From assembly GCF_016899935.1 (NCBI RefSeq), contig NZ_JACJJK010000005.1, positions 173,953 through 237,952 of the forward strand: DNA of 64,000 nt. The letters are read 5' to 3'. Shown one piece after another: positions 51,211 through 60,215 of this stretch (the stretch's first letter is position 1; every line of letters starts with the position of its first letter). Origin of the DNA: Olsenella uli. GTDB taxonomy: Bacteria; Actinomycetota; Coriobacteriia; Coriobacteriales; Atopobiaceae. The notes below the pieces were generated by a model. That model did no database searches and was not told where the DNA came from. It was given only the letters and a program-made list of their open reading frames with translations. The translations under genes and the position numbers were made by a program.

Positions 51211-52644
51211 TCAGTACTTATCCCTAAACACCAGCAGCCCGCTGTAGTCCGTGTCGCGCGGGCGACGGCTGTCGGGGTCGCGGAAGAAGTCCGCCGCAAA
51301 CCGGCGGATCACAGGAGAGAGCGCAATCAGCGCGATGAGGTTGGGGATCGCCATGAGGCCGTTGAAGCAGTCGGCGAACTCCCAGACCACGTCGAGGTTG
51401 GTCACGCAGCCCGCGAACACCATGGCCACGTAGGCAACCTGGTAGACGCGCACGGCCACACGCTGGGCGCAGCTCTTGCGGAAGAGGTACTCAACGCACT
51501 TCTCGCCGTAGTAGTACCACGCGATCAGCGTGGCAAACGCAAAGAGCATGAGGCCCACGGTCACGATGTACTGGCCGCCGGGGATGCTCTGCCCAAAGGC
51601 CGCCGAGCTCATGGCGCCCTCGGACATCATGGGGTCGGCGTGCCACAGCCCCGAGGTGATGATCACGAGGCCCGTGATCGTGCACATGACGATGGTGTCG
51701 AAGAACACCTCGAAGGTGCCCCACAGGCCCTGGCGGGCGGGGTGGTCGGTGTCGGCGGAGGCGTGCGCGATGGGCGCCGAGCCCATGCCCGCCTCGTGGG
51801 TGAACACGCCGCGCGACATGCCCACGCGGCACGCGTACATGACCGTGGCGCCCAGGAAGCCGCCCGTGGCCGCCGTGCCCGTAAAGGCGTCGCGGAAGAT
51901 CTGGGCGATGGCGGCGGGGATCTCGCCGGCGTTGACCACGAGCACCGCTGCGGCACCGAGCAGGTAGAAGATGGCCGCGAAGGGCACGAGCTTCTCGGTG
52001 ATCTGCGCGATGCGGGTGATGCCGCCGATGAGGACCAGGCCCGCGAGCAGCGCCACGACGGCGCCGATGACGGGCAGCGGCACGCCGAAGGTGGCGTTCA
52101 CGCTACCGGCGAGCGAGTTGGCCTGCACGCTCGCGCCGATGCCGAACGACGCAAGGAAGCCAAAGGCGGCGAACAGCATGGCGAGCCAGGTCTTGCCCAG
52201 TCCGCGAGAGATGTAGTACATGGGGCCGCCCACGATCTCGCCACGCTCGTTGCGCGTGCGGTATGCCACCGAGAGCGTGACCTCGCAGAACTTGATGACC
52301 ATGCCAGCCAGCGCGGAGAGCCACAGCCAGAAGATCGAGCCTGGGCCGCCCGTGGCCACCGCGAGCGCCACGCCCACGATGTTGCCGGTGCCGAGCGTCG
52401 CCGCGAGCGCGGTGCACACCGCCTGGAAGGGCGAGATAGTGCCCTCCCCCGCCTCCGACGGGTCAGGGCGCTGGAAGAGCGTCTTGGTGGTATAGCGCAT
52501 GACCACGTTGAAGCGCGAGAACACGACGCCGCGAGTGACGAAGAGCAGAAACACGCCGGTCCCCAGCATCAGCACGACCATGGGGACGCCCCACAGCACG
52601 TTGTCGTTCAGGGCGGTGATGGCGGACATGAGGAAGTCGAACAT
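51211..52644 (-). CDS. Sodium:alanine/glycine symporter (AgcS family)
   Basis: The 477-residue carrier has about 10-11 helices and the AgcS signatures: FQAVCTALAATLGTGNIVGVA (about 72-92), GGPGSIFWLWLSALAGM, EIVGGPMYYISRGLG, and the conserved RVGMSRGVFTHEAGMGSAPIAHA (about 276-298). These proteins take up alanine or glycine with sodium. Glycine is an end product or cosubstrate of purine fermentation in clostridia, so a link to the purine locus is possible but not shown. GAGAGG precedes the start. It is the first core-type gene after the island. Confidence 0.95.
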   Translation of the reverse strand: MFDFLMSAITALNDNVLWGVPMVVLMLGTGVFLLFVTRGVVFSRFNVVMRYTTKTLFQRPDPSEAGEGTISPFQAVCTALAATLGTGNIVGVALAVATGGPGSIFWLWLSALAGMVIKFCEVTLSVAYRTRNERGEIVGGPMYYISRGLGKTWLAMLFAAFGFLASFGIGASVQANSLAGSVNATFGVPLPVIGAVVALLAGLVLIGGITRIAQITEKLVPFAAIFYLLGAAAVLVVNAGEIPAAIAQIFRDAFTGTAATGGFLGATVMYACRVGMSRGVFTHEAGMGSAPIAHASADTDHPARQGLWGTFEVFFDTIVMCTITGLVIITSGLWHADPMMSEGAMSSAAFGQSIPGGQYIVTVGLMLFAFATLIAWYYYGEKCVEYLFRKSCAQRVAVRVYQVAYVAMVFAGCVTNLDVVWEFADCFNGLMAIPNLIALIALSPVIRRFAADFFRDPDSRRPRDTDYSGLLVFRDKY

Positions 52645-52748
52645 GGAGGGCCTCTCGACGGGGCGCGGGCAGTTTCAGCTACACAAAGGGTAACTTTGCA
52701 CTACCTGTGTTTCCGTAGCGTGACGGGAGCGTTGATTGATGGGCTGCG

Positions 52749-54152
52749 TTACTCCGAGTCGTCCACCAGCAGAACGTCGTCTCGCGCACCGGCAATCCCC
52801 CGCAGCTCGTCCGTGAAGCCGCTCACGCTGAAGATTACGAAGGTGTCCACCCGCGCGTCCTTCTCCCACAGGACGCGCGCCACCTTCTCCTCCAGGGTTC
52901 GCAGGACATTCGCGCCGACGGGGTCCTTCCAGAACTTGCACTCGCCCCAGACAGCGCGCTTCTCGTCCGCGCTCAGACCAACAACATCAATCTCGTCGCT
53001 CCCCGACCACCAGCGCCCGACGCGCTCTGGCACAAAGCCTAGCTCGTCAGAGTCCGCCAGCTCCCATAGGCACTCGCGGCAAACGTCCTCGTACACGTAC
53101 GCCACGTGACCGTCGATGAAATGATCGCGTATGCGCCGCTCGACGGCCGACGTGCGCCCCGTCTCCAGGTAGCTCAGGTTGGGCAGCACGAACCGGAACC
53201 AGAACTGGAGGAAGTTGTCCTTTATCCGATAGAGGCTCTTCTTGCTCTTGTTAGGGTTGCCCTCCGTGACAGGCACCTCGCGCTCAAGGACGTCAAGGTC
53301 GATGAGGGTCTTGAGGTACTTGCCAAGGCTCGTCTGCTTCAGGCCAAAGTCACGGGAGATCTCATTGGGACGGTGCGCTCCCCCGGCGATTGCACGGATG
53401 AGGGCGAAGTAGGTGCCCACGTCGGGAACCTCGCGCTGCAGCAGGAAGTTCGGCTCGTCGTAGAGAAAGCCGCTGCGGTCGAGGACGTTTGAGGAGATTG
53501 CCGAGTAGACGTCCTTCTCGTCCTCAAAGAGCTCGATGTACTTGGGCACGCCGCCAGTCACGGCGTAGCGCTCCACCAGCTCGCGCGTCGAACGCCCCGA
53601 CAGAAACTCACAATAGTGCGAAAACGGAATCTGGCCCATCCTGATCTGAGCCGTGCGGCGACCATAGAGCGGGCTCTCCTCCGAGAGCACCTGGTCTCTC
53701 ATGAGCGAGATGAGCGAGCCGCAGAGGATGAGCATGACGTTGGCGCGTTTAAGCATCGTGTCCCAGACACGCTGGAAGATCGACGGGTAGGCGGGGTTTG
53801 CCTTACCGAGGTACTGGAACTCATCGATGACGATAACCGCACGCTCGTCCGCAGTGCCGCACGCGCGGGCGATTTCGCGGAAGACGTCCTCCCAGCGCGA
53901 GACGCGCGCGCTGCGGAGCAGGTCGCTCTGGAGGAAGTCGGCCGCCACGGACTGGAAGCTCTCGAGGTTCTGGAGCTCGGGCTCCTCCGTCGCCAGATAG
54001 TAGAGGGCACGCTTGTCACGGATGAACTGGGAGATGAGCTCCGTCTTGCCCACGCGACGGCGGCCGTAGACAACGACGAAGGAGGACCCCTCGCGCGCGT
54101 ACTCTCGCTCGAGGGCTCGAAGCTCTGCGTCTCGGTCAACGAACGTGCACAT
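52749..54152 (-). CDS. ATPase_2/DUF234 family ATP-binding protein
   Basis: The 467-residue protein begins FVDRDAELRALEREYAREGS, then Walker A VYGRRRVGKTELI (about 29-41) and Walker B VIVIDEFQYL (about 105-114). GSLISLMRD and GRRTAQIRMGQIPF are family motifs. A winged-helix region follows (EISRDFGLKQTSLGKYLKTLIDLDVL), and a DUF234/PDDEXK-like C-terminus has DEIDVVG and WGECKFWKD (D-x-E-x-K pattern). The family is widespread and poorly defined; it may be mobile-element or defence related. A perfect palindrome at 54198-54217 upstream may be its operator. Confidence 0.88.
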   Translation of the reverse strand: MCTFVDRDAELRALEREYAREGSSFVVVYGRRRVGKTELISQFIRDKRALYYLATEEPELQNLESFQSVAADFLQSDLLRSARVSRWEDVFREIARACGTADERAVIVIDEFQYLGKANPAYPSIFQRVWDTMLKRANVMLILCGSLISLMRDQVLSEESPLYGRRTAQIRMGQIPFSHYCEFLSGRSTRELVERYAVTGGVPKYIELFEDEKDVYSAISSNVLDRSGFLYDEPNFLLQREVPDVGTYFALIRAIAGGAHRPNEISRDFGLKQTSLGKYLKTLIDLDVLEREVPVTEGNPNKSKKSLYRIKDNFLQFWFRFVLPNLSYLETGRTSAVERRIRDHFIDGHVAYVYEDVCRECLWELADSDELGFVPERVGRWWSGSDEIDVVGLSADEKRAVWGECKFWKDPVGANVLRTLEEKVARVLWEKDARVDTFVIFSVSGFTDELRGIAGARDDVLLVDDSE

Positions 54153-54197
54153 CGTCGGTTCCTCTCGGCAAGCTTGACAAAGATTATCCTCTACAGA

Positions 54198-54217
54198 ATT
54201 ATTCTATTTAGAATAAT
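54198..54217. promoter_or_regulatory. Perfect 9-2-9 palindrome upstream of the ATPase_2 gene
   Basis: ATTATTCTA-TT-TAGAATAAT lies 46 bp before the ATG at 54152, in an AT-rich patch likely to contain the promoter. A separate 10-1-10 palindrome (TTTACCGCCA and inverse) is at 54235-54255. The first may be an operator, perhaps for autoregulation by the winged-helix part of the protein. Confidence 0.55.
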
Positions 54218-54288
54218 CTTTGACAGCAAGCGACTTTACCGCCACTGGCGGTAAAACTGTGACGGTAAACGCGCAGCCCCACAGAGAA

Positions 54289-54320
54289 GGGCCCGTCGGG
54301 CATGGCAAACCGACGGGCCC
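54289..54320 (-). terminator. Terminator of the NCS2 permease gene
   Basis: GGGCCCGTCGG (54289-54299) and CCGACGGGCCC (54310-54320) form an 11-bp perfect stem with a 10-base loop. It is 31 bp after the permease stop. On the minus strand TTCTCT follows. Confidence 0.7.
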
Positions 54321-54350
54321 CAACGGGGATGTCATGTTGCGGCGGAAGCC

Positions 54351-55757
54351 CTACGCGTCCCCCGCGTCCTCCTCGCCTTCCTCGTCCTCCTCGATGGGAC
54401 GCAGGCTCTTCTTCTCCGGCGCCGCCTCGCTGTCGGGCGGGAGGATGGAGTTCAGGATGATCGCCATGACGGCGCAGGGCGTGATGGCAGAGGTGCCGAA
54501 GATCGTGGCCAGCCAGTCTGGCATGCCGGGGCCGGTGAGCGAGCCGGAGACCTGCGCGATGCCGATGCCAAAGGCCACGGAGATGCCAAAGACGGTGCAG
54601 GCGCGCGGCGTGAGGCCGTCCTTCACCAGGATGCGGATGCCGTTCAGGGTGATGGTGCCAAAGACGCTGATGGTGGCACCGCCGATCACCGGCTGCGGAA
54701 TCATGAGCAGGATTGCGGAGAGCTTGGGGCACAGGCCCGCGGCGAGAAAGACGAGCGCGGCCGCGCCAAAGACCCAGCGGTTGATGACCTTGTTGGAGAC
54801 GATGATGCCCACGTTCTGGCCAAAGGCCGAGGTGGGCATGCCGCCCAGCACGGAGGAGATCATGCTCACGAGGCCCTGCGCCTTGATGGCGCCGCCGATC
54901 TCTCGCTCGGTGGGCATGCGGTCCATGCTGCCCGCACAGGAGGCGGAGAGGTCGCCGATGAGCTGCACGTTCACCATCACGTACACCATGGCCAGCGTGA
55001 TGCACGCCGCAGGGTTGAAGACGATCTCGAACGGGAAGAGCTCGGGCAGCGAGAACCACGCGGCGCCCGCCACCTCCTCGGCGCTCACCATGCCAAACGG
55101 GATGGAGACGAGCACGCCGATGATGATGCCAAAGAAGATGGACCCCAGCTTGAAGACGCCCGTGGCAAAGTTGGAGAGCGCGAAGACCACGGCAAAGGTG
55201 ATGAGGCCCACGATCCAGTTCTGCACGCCGCCAAAGTCCGCCGCGCCCGAGCCGCCGGCCATGTACGTGATGGCCGTGGGATAGAGCGAGACGCCAATCG
55301 TGAAGATCACCGTGCCCGTGACGAGCGGTGGAAAGAGCCCGCGCACCTTGGTGTAGAAGATGCCAAAGAGCACCGCCACCGCACCGCCGATGAGCTCGGC
55401 GCCCAGCAGCGTGGAGAAGCCAAACTCGATGCCCACCGCCTGGAAGGCCGGCAGAAAGGCAAACGAGACGCCCGTCAGGATGGGGAGCCCCGCGCCGATG
55501 CGTCCGAAGAGCGGGAACTGCTGAAGCAGCGTGTCTATGGCGGAAAGGATGAGCGCCACCTGGATGATCGCGGTCTCCTGCGCCTCGGTGAAGTTGCACG
55601 TGGTGGCGATGATCATCGCCGGCGTGATGACGCCGGCAAAGGAGGCGAGCACGTGCTGGAGCGAGGTGGGGATGAGGTCCTTGATCGGGGGGACGCCCTT
55701 GCGCCTGAAGAGGGCCTCGTTGAGTTCGCTTTCGACCTGCTGGGCGGGTGCTGCCAT
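54351..55757 (-). CDS. NCS2-family purine permease (xanthine/urate type)
   Basis: The 468-residue carrier has about 14 helices and the NCS2 signatures SLQHVLASFAGVITPAMII (N-terminal), the QN motif in TSAFGQNVGIIVSN, and IPQPVIGGATISVFG. QNxG with the surrounding text fits xanthine/urate members (XanP, UacT, UapA-like) rather than uracil carriers. ATG at 55757 follows GAGGGAGG. A perfect 7-3-7 operator 75 bp upstream matches the one before ygeX. It should bring xanthine or urate into the cell for the xanthine dehydrogenase and ring-opening enzymes. A long acidic tail ends the protein. Confidence 0.92.
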   Translation of the reverse strand: MAAPAQQVESELNEALFRRKGVPPIKDLIPTSLQHVLASFAGVITPAMIIATTCNFTEAQETAIIQVALILSAIDTLLQQFPLFGRIGAGLPILTGVSFAFLPAFQAVGIEFGFSTLLGAELIGGAVAVLFGIFYTKVRGLFPPLVTGTVIFTIGVSLYPTAITYMAGGSGAADFGGVQNWIVGLITFAVVFALSNFATGVFKLGSIFFGIIIGVLVSIPFGMVSAEEVAGAAWFSLPELFPFEIVFNPAACITLAMVYVMVNVQLIGDLSASCAGSMDRMPTEREIGGAIKAQGLVSMISSVLGGMPTSAFGQNVGIIVSNKVINRWVFGAAALVFLAAGLCPKLSAILLMIPQPVIGGATISVFGTITLNGIRILVKDGLTPRACTVFGISVAFGIGIAQVSGSLTGPGMPDWLATIFGTSAITPCAVMAIILNSILPPDSEAAPEKKSLRPIEEDEEGEEDAGDA

Positions 55758-55831
55758 GCTGCCTCCCTCGTGCGGGCGACGGCATGGCGCGCCGTCGCGC
55801 GGAGCTGTTGTCCTAATTATTATTCTGTCGG

Positions 55832-55848
55832 CCAAACATATTGTTTGG
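55832..55848. promoter_or_regulatory. Perfect operator upstream of the purine permease
   Basis: CCAAACA-TAT-TGTTTGG is a perfect 7-3-7 palindrome between the divergent permease and 55916 genes. The same motif, less perfect, is before ygeX (20702-20718); a related one is before xdhA (60216-60232). Confidence 0.65.
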
Positions 55849-55915
55849 TTTTGTCGCTGAGCAGCGCAAACGGCGCTAATATGGTGGCGAGCGGCACAGG
55901 CCCAAAGGAGTCTCC

Positions 55916-56383
55916 ATGATTGACGCAACCGAGGCGCGCGAGCTCGCCGCCGCGGCCATCCCCGGCCGCCAGCGAGCCGAGGCGGACACCCTCGCCCAGA
56001 ACGCCATGAGCTGGGCGCTCAGAAACGCGGAGGCCCGCACGGACACCCGCATCCGCATGTACGCCACATACGGCAACAGCTCGCTTGCCGTCAAGTTTGC
56101 CCCCGGCATGTTCGACGGCAAGGGCAACGGCAACTCGTTCTACAACGACCTCGTGGCAAACTCCAACACGGCGGTGGCCGACGCCATCACCTGCATCATC
56201 TATGGCCGCGAGCAGGACCTCATCTCGCCCATCCAGTCAAAGCGCCTCCTCAACACCTTCAACGCGCGCCTCGTGAAGTTCGTGAGCACGCTGCGCAGGC
56301 TCGGCTTTGACGTGGAGGCCGGAGAGGACGAGTACGGCAACGCCAACCTCGACGACAGCACCATCATCGTGAGCTGGGAGTAG
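55916..56383 (+). CDS. Hypothetical cytosolic protein
   Basis: The 155-residue protein starts MIDATEARELAAAAIPGRQR and has no signal peptide or TM helix. Text such as SLAVKFAPGMFDGKGNGNSF, YNDLVANSNTAVADAITC and FVSTLRRLGFDVEAGEDEYG gives no known family. AAAGGAG seven bases before the ATG is a good ribosome site. It is divergent from the purine permease and shares its operator region, so it may be co-regulated with purine genes. Codon use matches the core genome. Confidence 0.7.
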   Translation: MIDATEARELAAAAIPGRQRAEADTLAQNAMSWALRNAEARTDTRIRMYATYGNSSLAVKFAPGMFDGKGNGNSFYNDLVANSNTAVADAITCIIYGREQDLISPIQSKRLLNTFNARLVKFVSTLRRLGFDVEAGEDEYGNANLDDSTIIVSWE

Positions 56384-56403
56384 GGCCCGCACGCGGCGGG
56401 CCC
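56383..56403. terminator. Hairpin between convergent genes
   Basis: GGGCCCGC (56383-56390) and GCGGGCCC (56396-56403) pair around five bases. It begins at the stop of the 55916 gene and lies before the end of xdhC; it may work in both directions. There is no strong U-run. Confidence 0.5.
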
Positions 56404-56437
56404 CACGGGGGTGCGCGTCTGACGAGAAGCGCCGCGC

Positions 56438-56944
56438 CTACGCGTCCTTCTCGGCGGGCTCGCCCACCATGCCGTGGACGACCTCGATGGCCTTCTCCAC
56501 GGCGTTCACGATGTTCTCGTAGCCGGTGCAGCGGCAGAGGTGCCCGGAGAGCTGCTTTCTGATCTCGTCGCGCGTGTAGGTCTTCCCGGAGCGCACCATC
56601 TCCTCGGCGCTCATAATGATGCCGGGGATGCAGAAGCCGCACTGCACGGCAAACTCGTCGACAAAGGCCTGCTGGACGGGGTCGAGCGAGCCGTCCGGCG
56701 CCTGGAGGCCCTCCACGGTGAGGATGTCCTTGCCCTGCGCCCAGTCCGTGAGGTAGAGGCAGGTGTCGGTGGCCACGCCGTCAACGAGCACCGTGCACGC
56801 ACCGCACTCCCCCACCTCGCAGCCGCGCTTGACGCTCGTGAGGCCAAGGCGGTTGCGCAGCGTGTCGAGCAGGGACTCGCGCGGGTCGTAGCCCACCTGG
56901 ACCTCGCGGCCGTTGACCGTGCACTTGAGGATCTTCATGTCCAT
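56438..56944 (-). CDS. xdhC: Xanthine dehydrogenase [2Fe-2S] subunit
   Basis: The 168-residue subunit has the plant-type ferredoxin cysteines C42, C47, C50, C62 (GCEVGECGACTVLVDG..TCL) and the second cluster cysteines C102, C105, C137, C139 (QCGFCIPG..CRCTGY). It carries electrons between the molybdenum and FAD subunits of an XdhABC enzyme. Its ATG overlaps the stop of xdhB (TGATG), the last step of an xdhA-xdhB-xdhC operon. A GAGAAGGACG word at the 3' end is read as EKD. Confidence 0.95.
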   Translation of the reverse strand: MDMKILKCTVNGREVQVGYDPRESLLDTLRNRLGLTSVKRGCEVGECGACTVLVDGVATDTCLYLTDWAQGKDILTVEGLQAPDGSLDPVQQAFVDEFAVQCGFCIPGIIMSAEEMVRSGKTYTRDEIRKQLSGHLCRCTGYENIVNAVEKAIEVVHGMVGEPAEKDA

Positions 56945-57825
56945 CAGAGCTCAGCCCCTCCCCTCCGTGCGGCCTCGATGAGGGAGCGCCTGGACATCTC
57001 CCTGATGAGCTGGAGACGAAACTCCTTCGAGGCGCGCCAGCTGTCGCGCGGGCTCGTGCACGCGGCGGCGAGCTCGCCGATCTTCTCGGCCGCCTCCGCG
57101 ACGCTCATGCCGCGCACCGCGTCCTCCGCCGCCAGCGCGCGCATGGGCGTGGGCCCGGCCACGCCGAAGGCGAGGCGGATGTCATCGATGGTGGACCTGT
57201 CGGCGGCGAGCTTGACCAGGCAGCAGCAGCCCATGGTGGCGATCTCGAGGGCGCGACGCTTGCCGTACTTGAAGTAATGGCCGGTGAAGCCCTCGTAGTG
57301 CTCGCGCGGGATGCGAATCCTCACCAGCACCTCGTCGCGCTCCTTGTGCGAGCGGCCGGGTCCGGCGTACCACTGCTCGATGGGGACGGTGCGCTCGCCG
57401 CGCACGCTCCGCACGTCGAGAAGGGCGCCGTAGGCAAAGAGCGTGGAGGCGGAGTCGGCCGAGGTCGCCGCCGTGCAGACGTTGCCGCCGATGGTGCCGG
57501 ACGTGCGCAGCTGCGGGCCGCCCGGGGTGTCGCACGCCTCGCCGAGCGTGGGCACGGTCCTCTGGATGATGGGGTTCACGGTCACGTCGTGAAAGACCGT
57601 GAGGGGCCCGATCTCCACGGTGCCGTCCTCGGCGAGCGCGACGCCGGCGAGCTCGCCCGCGAGCTCGTGGATGGAGACGAGGTGCGCGGGCGCGCCCTTG
57701 CCGTCGCGCAGCTTCACCAGCACGTCGGTGCCGCCGGCGATGATCTCGGCGCGCGGGTCCTCGGCGAGGGCGCGGGCGGCATCGTCGACGCTTTGTGCCT
57801 CGTAGAGCGATTCGATGTCATACAT
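56944..57825 (-). CDS. xdhB: Xanthine dehydrogenase FAD-binding subunit
   Basis: The 293-residue subunit has the FAD motifs of the CO dehydrogenase flavoprotein family: IIAGGTDVLVKLRDG (about 28-42) and TSGTIGGNVCTAATSADSAS (about 108-127), then DEVLVRIRIP and a C-terminal CO_deh_flav_C region. Start at 57825 overlaps the xdhA stop by one base (TGATG), and the stop overlaps xdhC. The three subunits are thus translated in order as a unit. The role is electron transfer from the [2Fe-2S] subunit to NAD+ or another acceptor. Confidence 0.94.
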   Translation of the reverse strand: MYDIESLYEAQSVDDAARALAEDPRAEIIAGGTDVLVKLRDGKGAPAHLVSIHELAGELAGVALAEDGTVEIGPLTVFHDVTVNPIIQRTVPTLGEACDTPGGPQLRTSGTIGGNVCTAATSADSASTLFAYGALLDVRSVRGERTVPIEQWYAGPGRSHKERDEVLVRIRIPREHYEGFTGHYFKYGKRRALEIATMGCCCLVKLAADRSTIDDIRLAFGVAGPTPMRALAAEDAVRGMSVAEAAEKIGELAAACTSPRDSWRASKEFRLQLIREMSRRSLIEAARRGGAEL

Positions 57826-60167
57826 CAGATGAGCCCCTCCCTCTTGAAGCCCTCGAAGAGACGCTGGGGCGTCATGGGCTCCACGTAGAACTTGACGCCG
57901 GTGGCGTTGAGGATCGCGTCGCGGATCGCCGCCGCCGGGGAGATGACGGGCGTCTCGCCCACGGCCTTGTTGCCGTAGGGACCCGTGGGGTCGGGCTTCT
58001 CGACGAAGTCCGCCTTGAGGTCGGGCACGTCCATCGCCGTGGGGATCTTGTAGTCGAGCAGCGTGGGGTTGAGCACGCGCCCGGTCCCGGGGTCCACCTG
58101 GACCTCCTCGTAGAGGCCAAAGCCGATGCCCTGCGCCATGCCACCGTGAATCTGCTGCTCCACGAGCTTGGGGTTGATGAGCGTGCCCGAGTCGTGCACG
58201 TTGATGATCTTGTTGACGGTGACCTTGCCGAGCGGCATGTCCACGGTCACGTCCGCGAAGGTGCACCCGCCCGCGATGGCGTTGGTGTGCACGTTCACGG
58301 TCTCGTGCGCGTGGAGCTGGTCGGCATGGTCGAGGTTGTAGTAGGCCTCGAGCGCGAGCGTCTTGAGGTCGCACACGGGGTGCCCCAGCGCGTCCACCAC
58401 GTGGTGGTCGCGCAGCGAGAGCTCGCCCTGCGCGCTCGGGTACAGGAAGCGCGCGTAGTCCAGGATCTTCCTGCGCAGCGTGAGGCCGGCCTTCTTGACC
58501 GCCGTGCCCGAGACGTAGGTCTGGCGCGAGGCGTAGGCACCGGAGTCGTACGGCGTGACGTCGGTGTCCTGGAAGGAGACGATGTGCACGTCCTCGGTGT
58601 CCACGCCTATGGCCTCGGCCGCCATCTGCGAAAAGACCGTGTCCGCACCCTGGCCGATCTCCGTGGCGCCCATCTGGAGCTGCACCGTGCCGTCCTGGTT
58701 GAGCGTGAGCGCCGCCGTGGCGGTCTCGAGCGCAAAGGGCGCCACGGCCGTCTTGTACACGAAGAGGGCCACGCCCACGCCGTGGCGGACGGGGCCGGTC
58801 TGGTTGGCGTACTCGGCGCGCTTCTTGTCCCACTCGATGTAGGCCTTGCCCTTCTCCACGCACTCGGGGATGGCGCAGGTGTGGGCCGCGATCACGCCGC
58901 CGGGGGTGAACTCGTCGACAAAGGCGTCCGTGTAGACGTTCTTGAGGCGAAACTCCACGCCGTCCCAGCCCATGTCGTAGGCGATGTCGCCCATCAGGCA
59001 CTCGGCCGCCCAGTTGCCCTCGGGCACGCCGTAGGCGCGCATGGCGCCGGTGTGCGGGCCGTTGGTGTAGGCGGTGAAGGCCTCGCTTCTCGTGGCAAAC
59101 TCCTGGCCGTGGTAGAGCCAGCGGAAGGAGTTCACCGAGTTGAGCACGAGCGCGTGGCCGTGGTGGCCGTAGCCGCCGGTGTTGGAGTAGGCGACGATGG
59201 AGCGGGCGCGCAGGTTCATGTCGTCGTCAACGGAGGCCTCGACGTCAAAGGTCTTGGGCTGACGGCCGCTCGTGTCCCAGAAGAGCTCCTCGCGCGAGAC
59301 CTCGAGCTTCACGCACCGCCCGCCGAGCTGCCTGCAGATCCAGGCGTTGAGCGGCTCGTAGTGCACGTCCTGCTTGGTGCCAAAGCCGCCGCCGATGTAG
59401 GGCTTGATCACGCGCACCTGGCCCCAGGGGATGCCGAGCGCCTGGCCGATGACGCGGCGCACCACGTGCGGAATCTGCGTGGACGTCACGCAGACGATCT
59501 TGCCGCCCTCCTCGTAGCAGTACGAGACGCAGGTCTCGATGTGCACCTGGGACTGCTCGCGGGACTCGATGTGCGCGGAGAAGTGATGGTAGCGCGGGTC
59601 GGCGAGAACCGCCTCCACGCTGTCATAGCCGTGCTCGGCGAGCTTCTCGGAAGGCGTCACGGCAAGCGAGTGCGCGAGGAGGTTGTCCGGACAGCGCTCC
59701 TGCACCGGGTGCTCGGTTCCCGCGAGCGACTCCTTGGCGTCATAGATGACGGGCCACTCCTCGTAGGTGACCTTCACCTTGCTCGCGCCGCGCGCGCAGG
59801 CGACGGCATCCTCGCCCACCACCACGGCGATGTTGTCGCCGTAGATGCGCACGCGGTCGTCGAGGAGCTTGCGGTCTGCGAGGTCGCGCTTCTCGGCCTT
59901 GGAATCCGCGTACCACGGGTGGCCCGCCACCGGGAAGCAGGTGTCCGGCACGTCAAAGCAGGTGAAGACGGCCACCACGCCAGGCTCTGCGAGCGCCTCC
60001 GAGGTGTCTATCGAGACCACGCGGCCGTTTCCGATGGTGGCGTGGACGAGCTTGGCCTCCAGGCACGGCTTGGGACACAGATCGTCGGTGAACATTGCCC
60101 GCCCCGTCACCTTGTCATACGCGTCGACGCGCGGGACGGGCCGTCCGACCTCCCTCAGCTTCTCCAT
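57825..60167 (-). CDS. xdhA: Xanthine dehydrogenase molybdenum-binding subunit
   Basis: The 780-residue subunit starts VGRPVPRVDAYDKVTGRAMF, then shows YIGGGFGTKQD and VNLR-like substrate/cofactor motifs (NTGGYGHHGHAL; TGAMRAYGVPEGNWAAE, where the Arg is typical of xanthine-type enzymes), MGATEIGQGADTVFSQ, and the catalytic Glu in KAVGETPVISPAAA near residue 733. The family hydroxylates purines at carbon. With YqeB, YqeC, YedF and a DUF3343/desulfurase set in the window, a labile selenium ligand on the molybdenum is likely, as in clostridial xanthine dehydrogenase and purine hydroxylase. It could equally act on xanthine, hypoxanthine or other purines. Confidence 0.95.
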   Translation of the reverse strand: MEKLREVGRPVPRVDAYDKVTGRAMFTDDLCPKPCLEAKLVHATIGNGRVVSIDTSEALAEPGVVAVFTCFDVPDTCFPVAGHPWYADSKAEKRDLADRKLLDDRVRIYGDNIAVVVGEDAVACARGASKVKVTYEEWPVIYDAKESLAGTEHPVQERCPDNLLAHSLAVTPSEKLAEHGYDSVEAVLADPRYHHFSAHIESREQSQVHIETCVSYCYEEGGKIVCVTSTQIPHVVRRVIGQALGIPWGQVRVIKPYIGGGFGTKQDVHYEPLNAWICRQLGGRCVKLEVSREELFWDTSGRQPKTFDVEASVDDDMNLRARSIVAYSNTGGYGHHGHALVLNSVNSFRWLYHGQEFATRSEAFTAYTNGPHTGAMRAYGVPEGNWAAECLMGDIAYDMGWDGVEFRLKNVYTDAFVDEFTPGGVIAAHTCAIPECVEKGKAYIEWDKKRAEYANQTGPVRHGVGVALFVYKTAVAPFALETATAALTLNQDGTVQLQMGATEIGQGADTVFSQMAAEAIGVDTEDVHIVSFQDTDVTPYDSGAYASRQTYVSGTAVKKAGLTLRRKILDYARFLYPSAQGELSLRDHHVVDALGHPVCDLKTLALEAYYNLDHADQLHAHETVNVHTNAIAGGCTFADVTVDMPLGKVTVNKIINVHDSGTLINPKLVEQQIHGGMAQGIGFGLYEEVQVDPGTGRVLNPTLLDYKIPTAMDVPDLKADFVEKPDPTGPYGNKAVGETPVISPAAAIRDAILNATGVKFYVEPMTPQRLFEGFKREGLI

Positions 60168-60215
60168 GGCGTCCTTCCTTTCCGTAGGTCCTCAGGACAC
60201 GCATACGAGACATTC

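Noticed and set aside
55758..55915. Purine riboswitch before the NCS2 permease
   Set aside because: No conserved purine-riboswitch core was recognised; the region is explained by a promoter and the 7-3-7 operator.
56944..59001. A 685-codon frame including the FAD subunit of xanthine dehydrogenase
   Set aside because: The N-terminal two thirds is a shadow of xdhA; the real xdhB starts at 57825.
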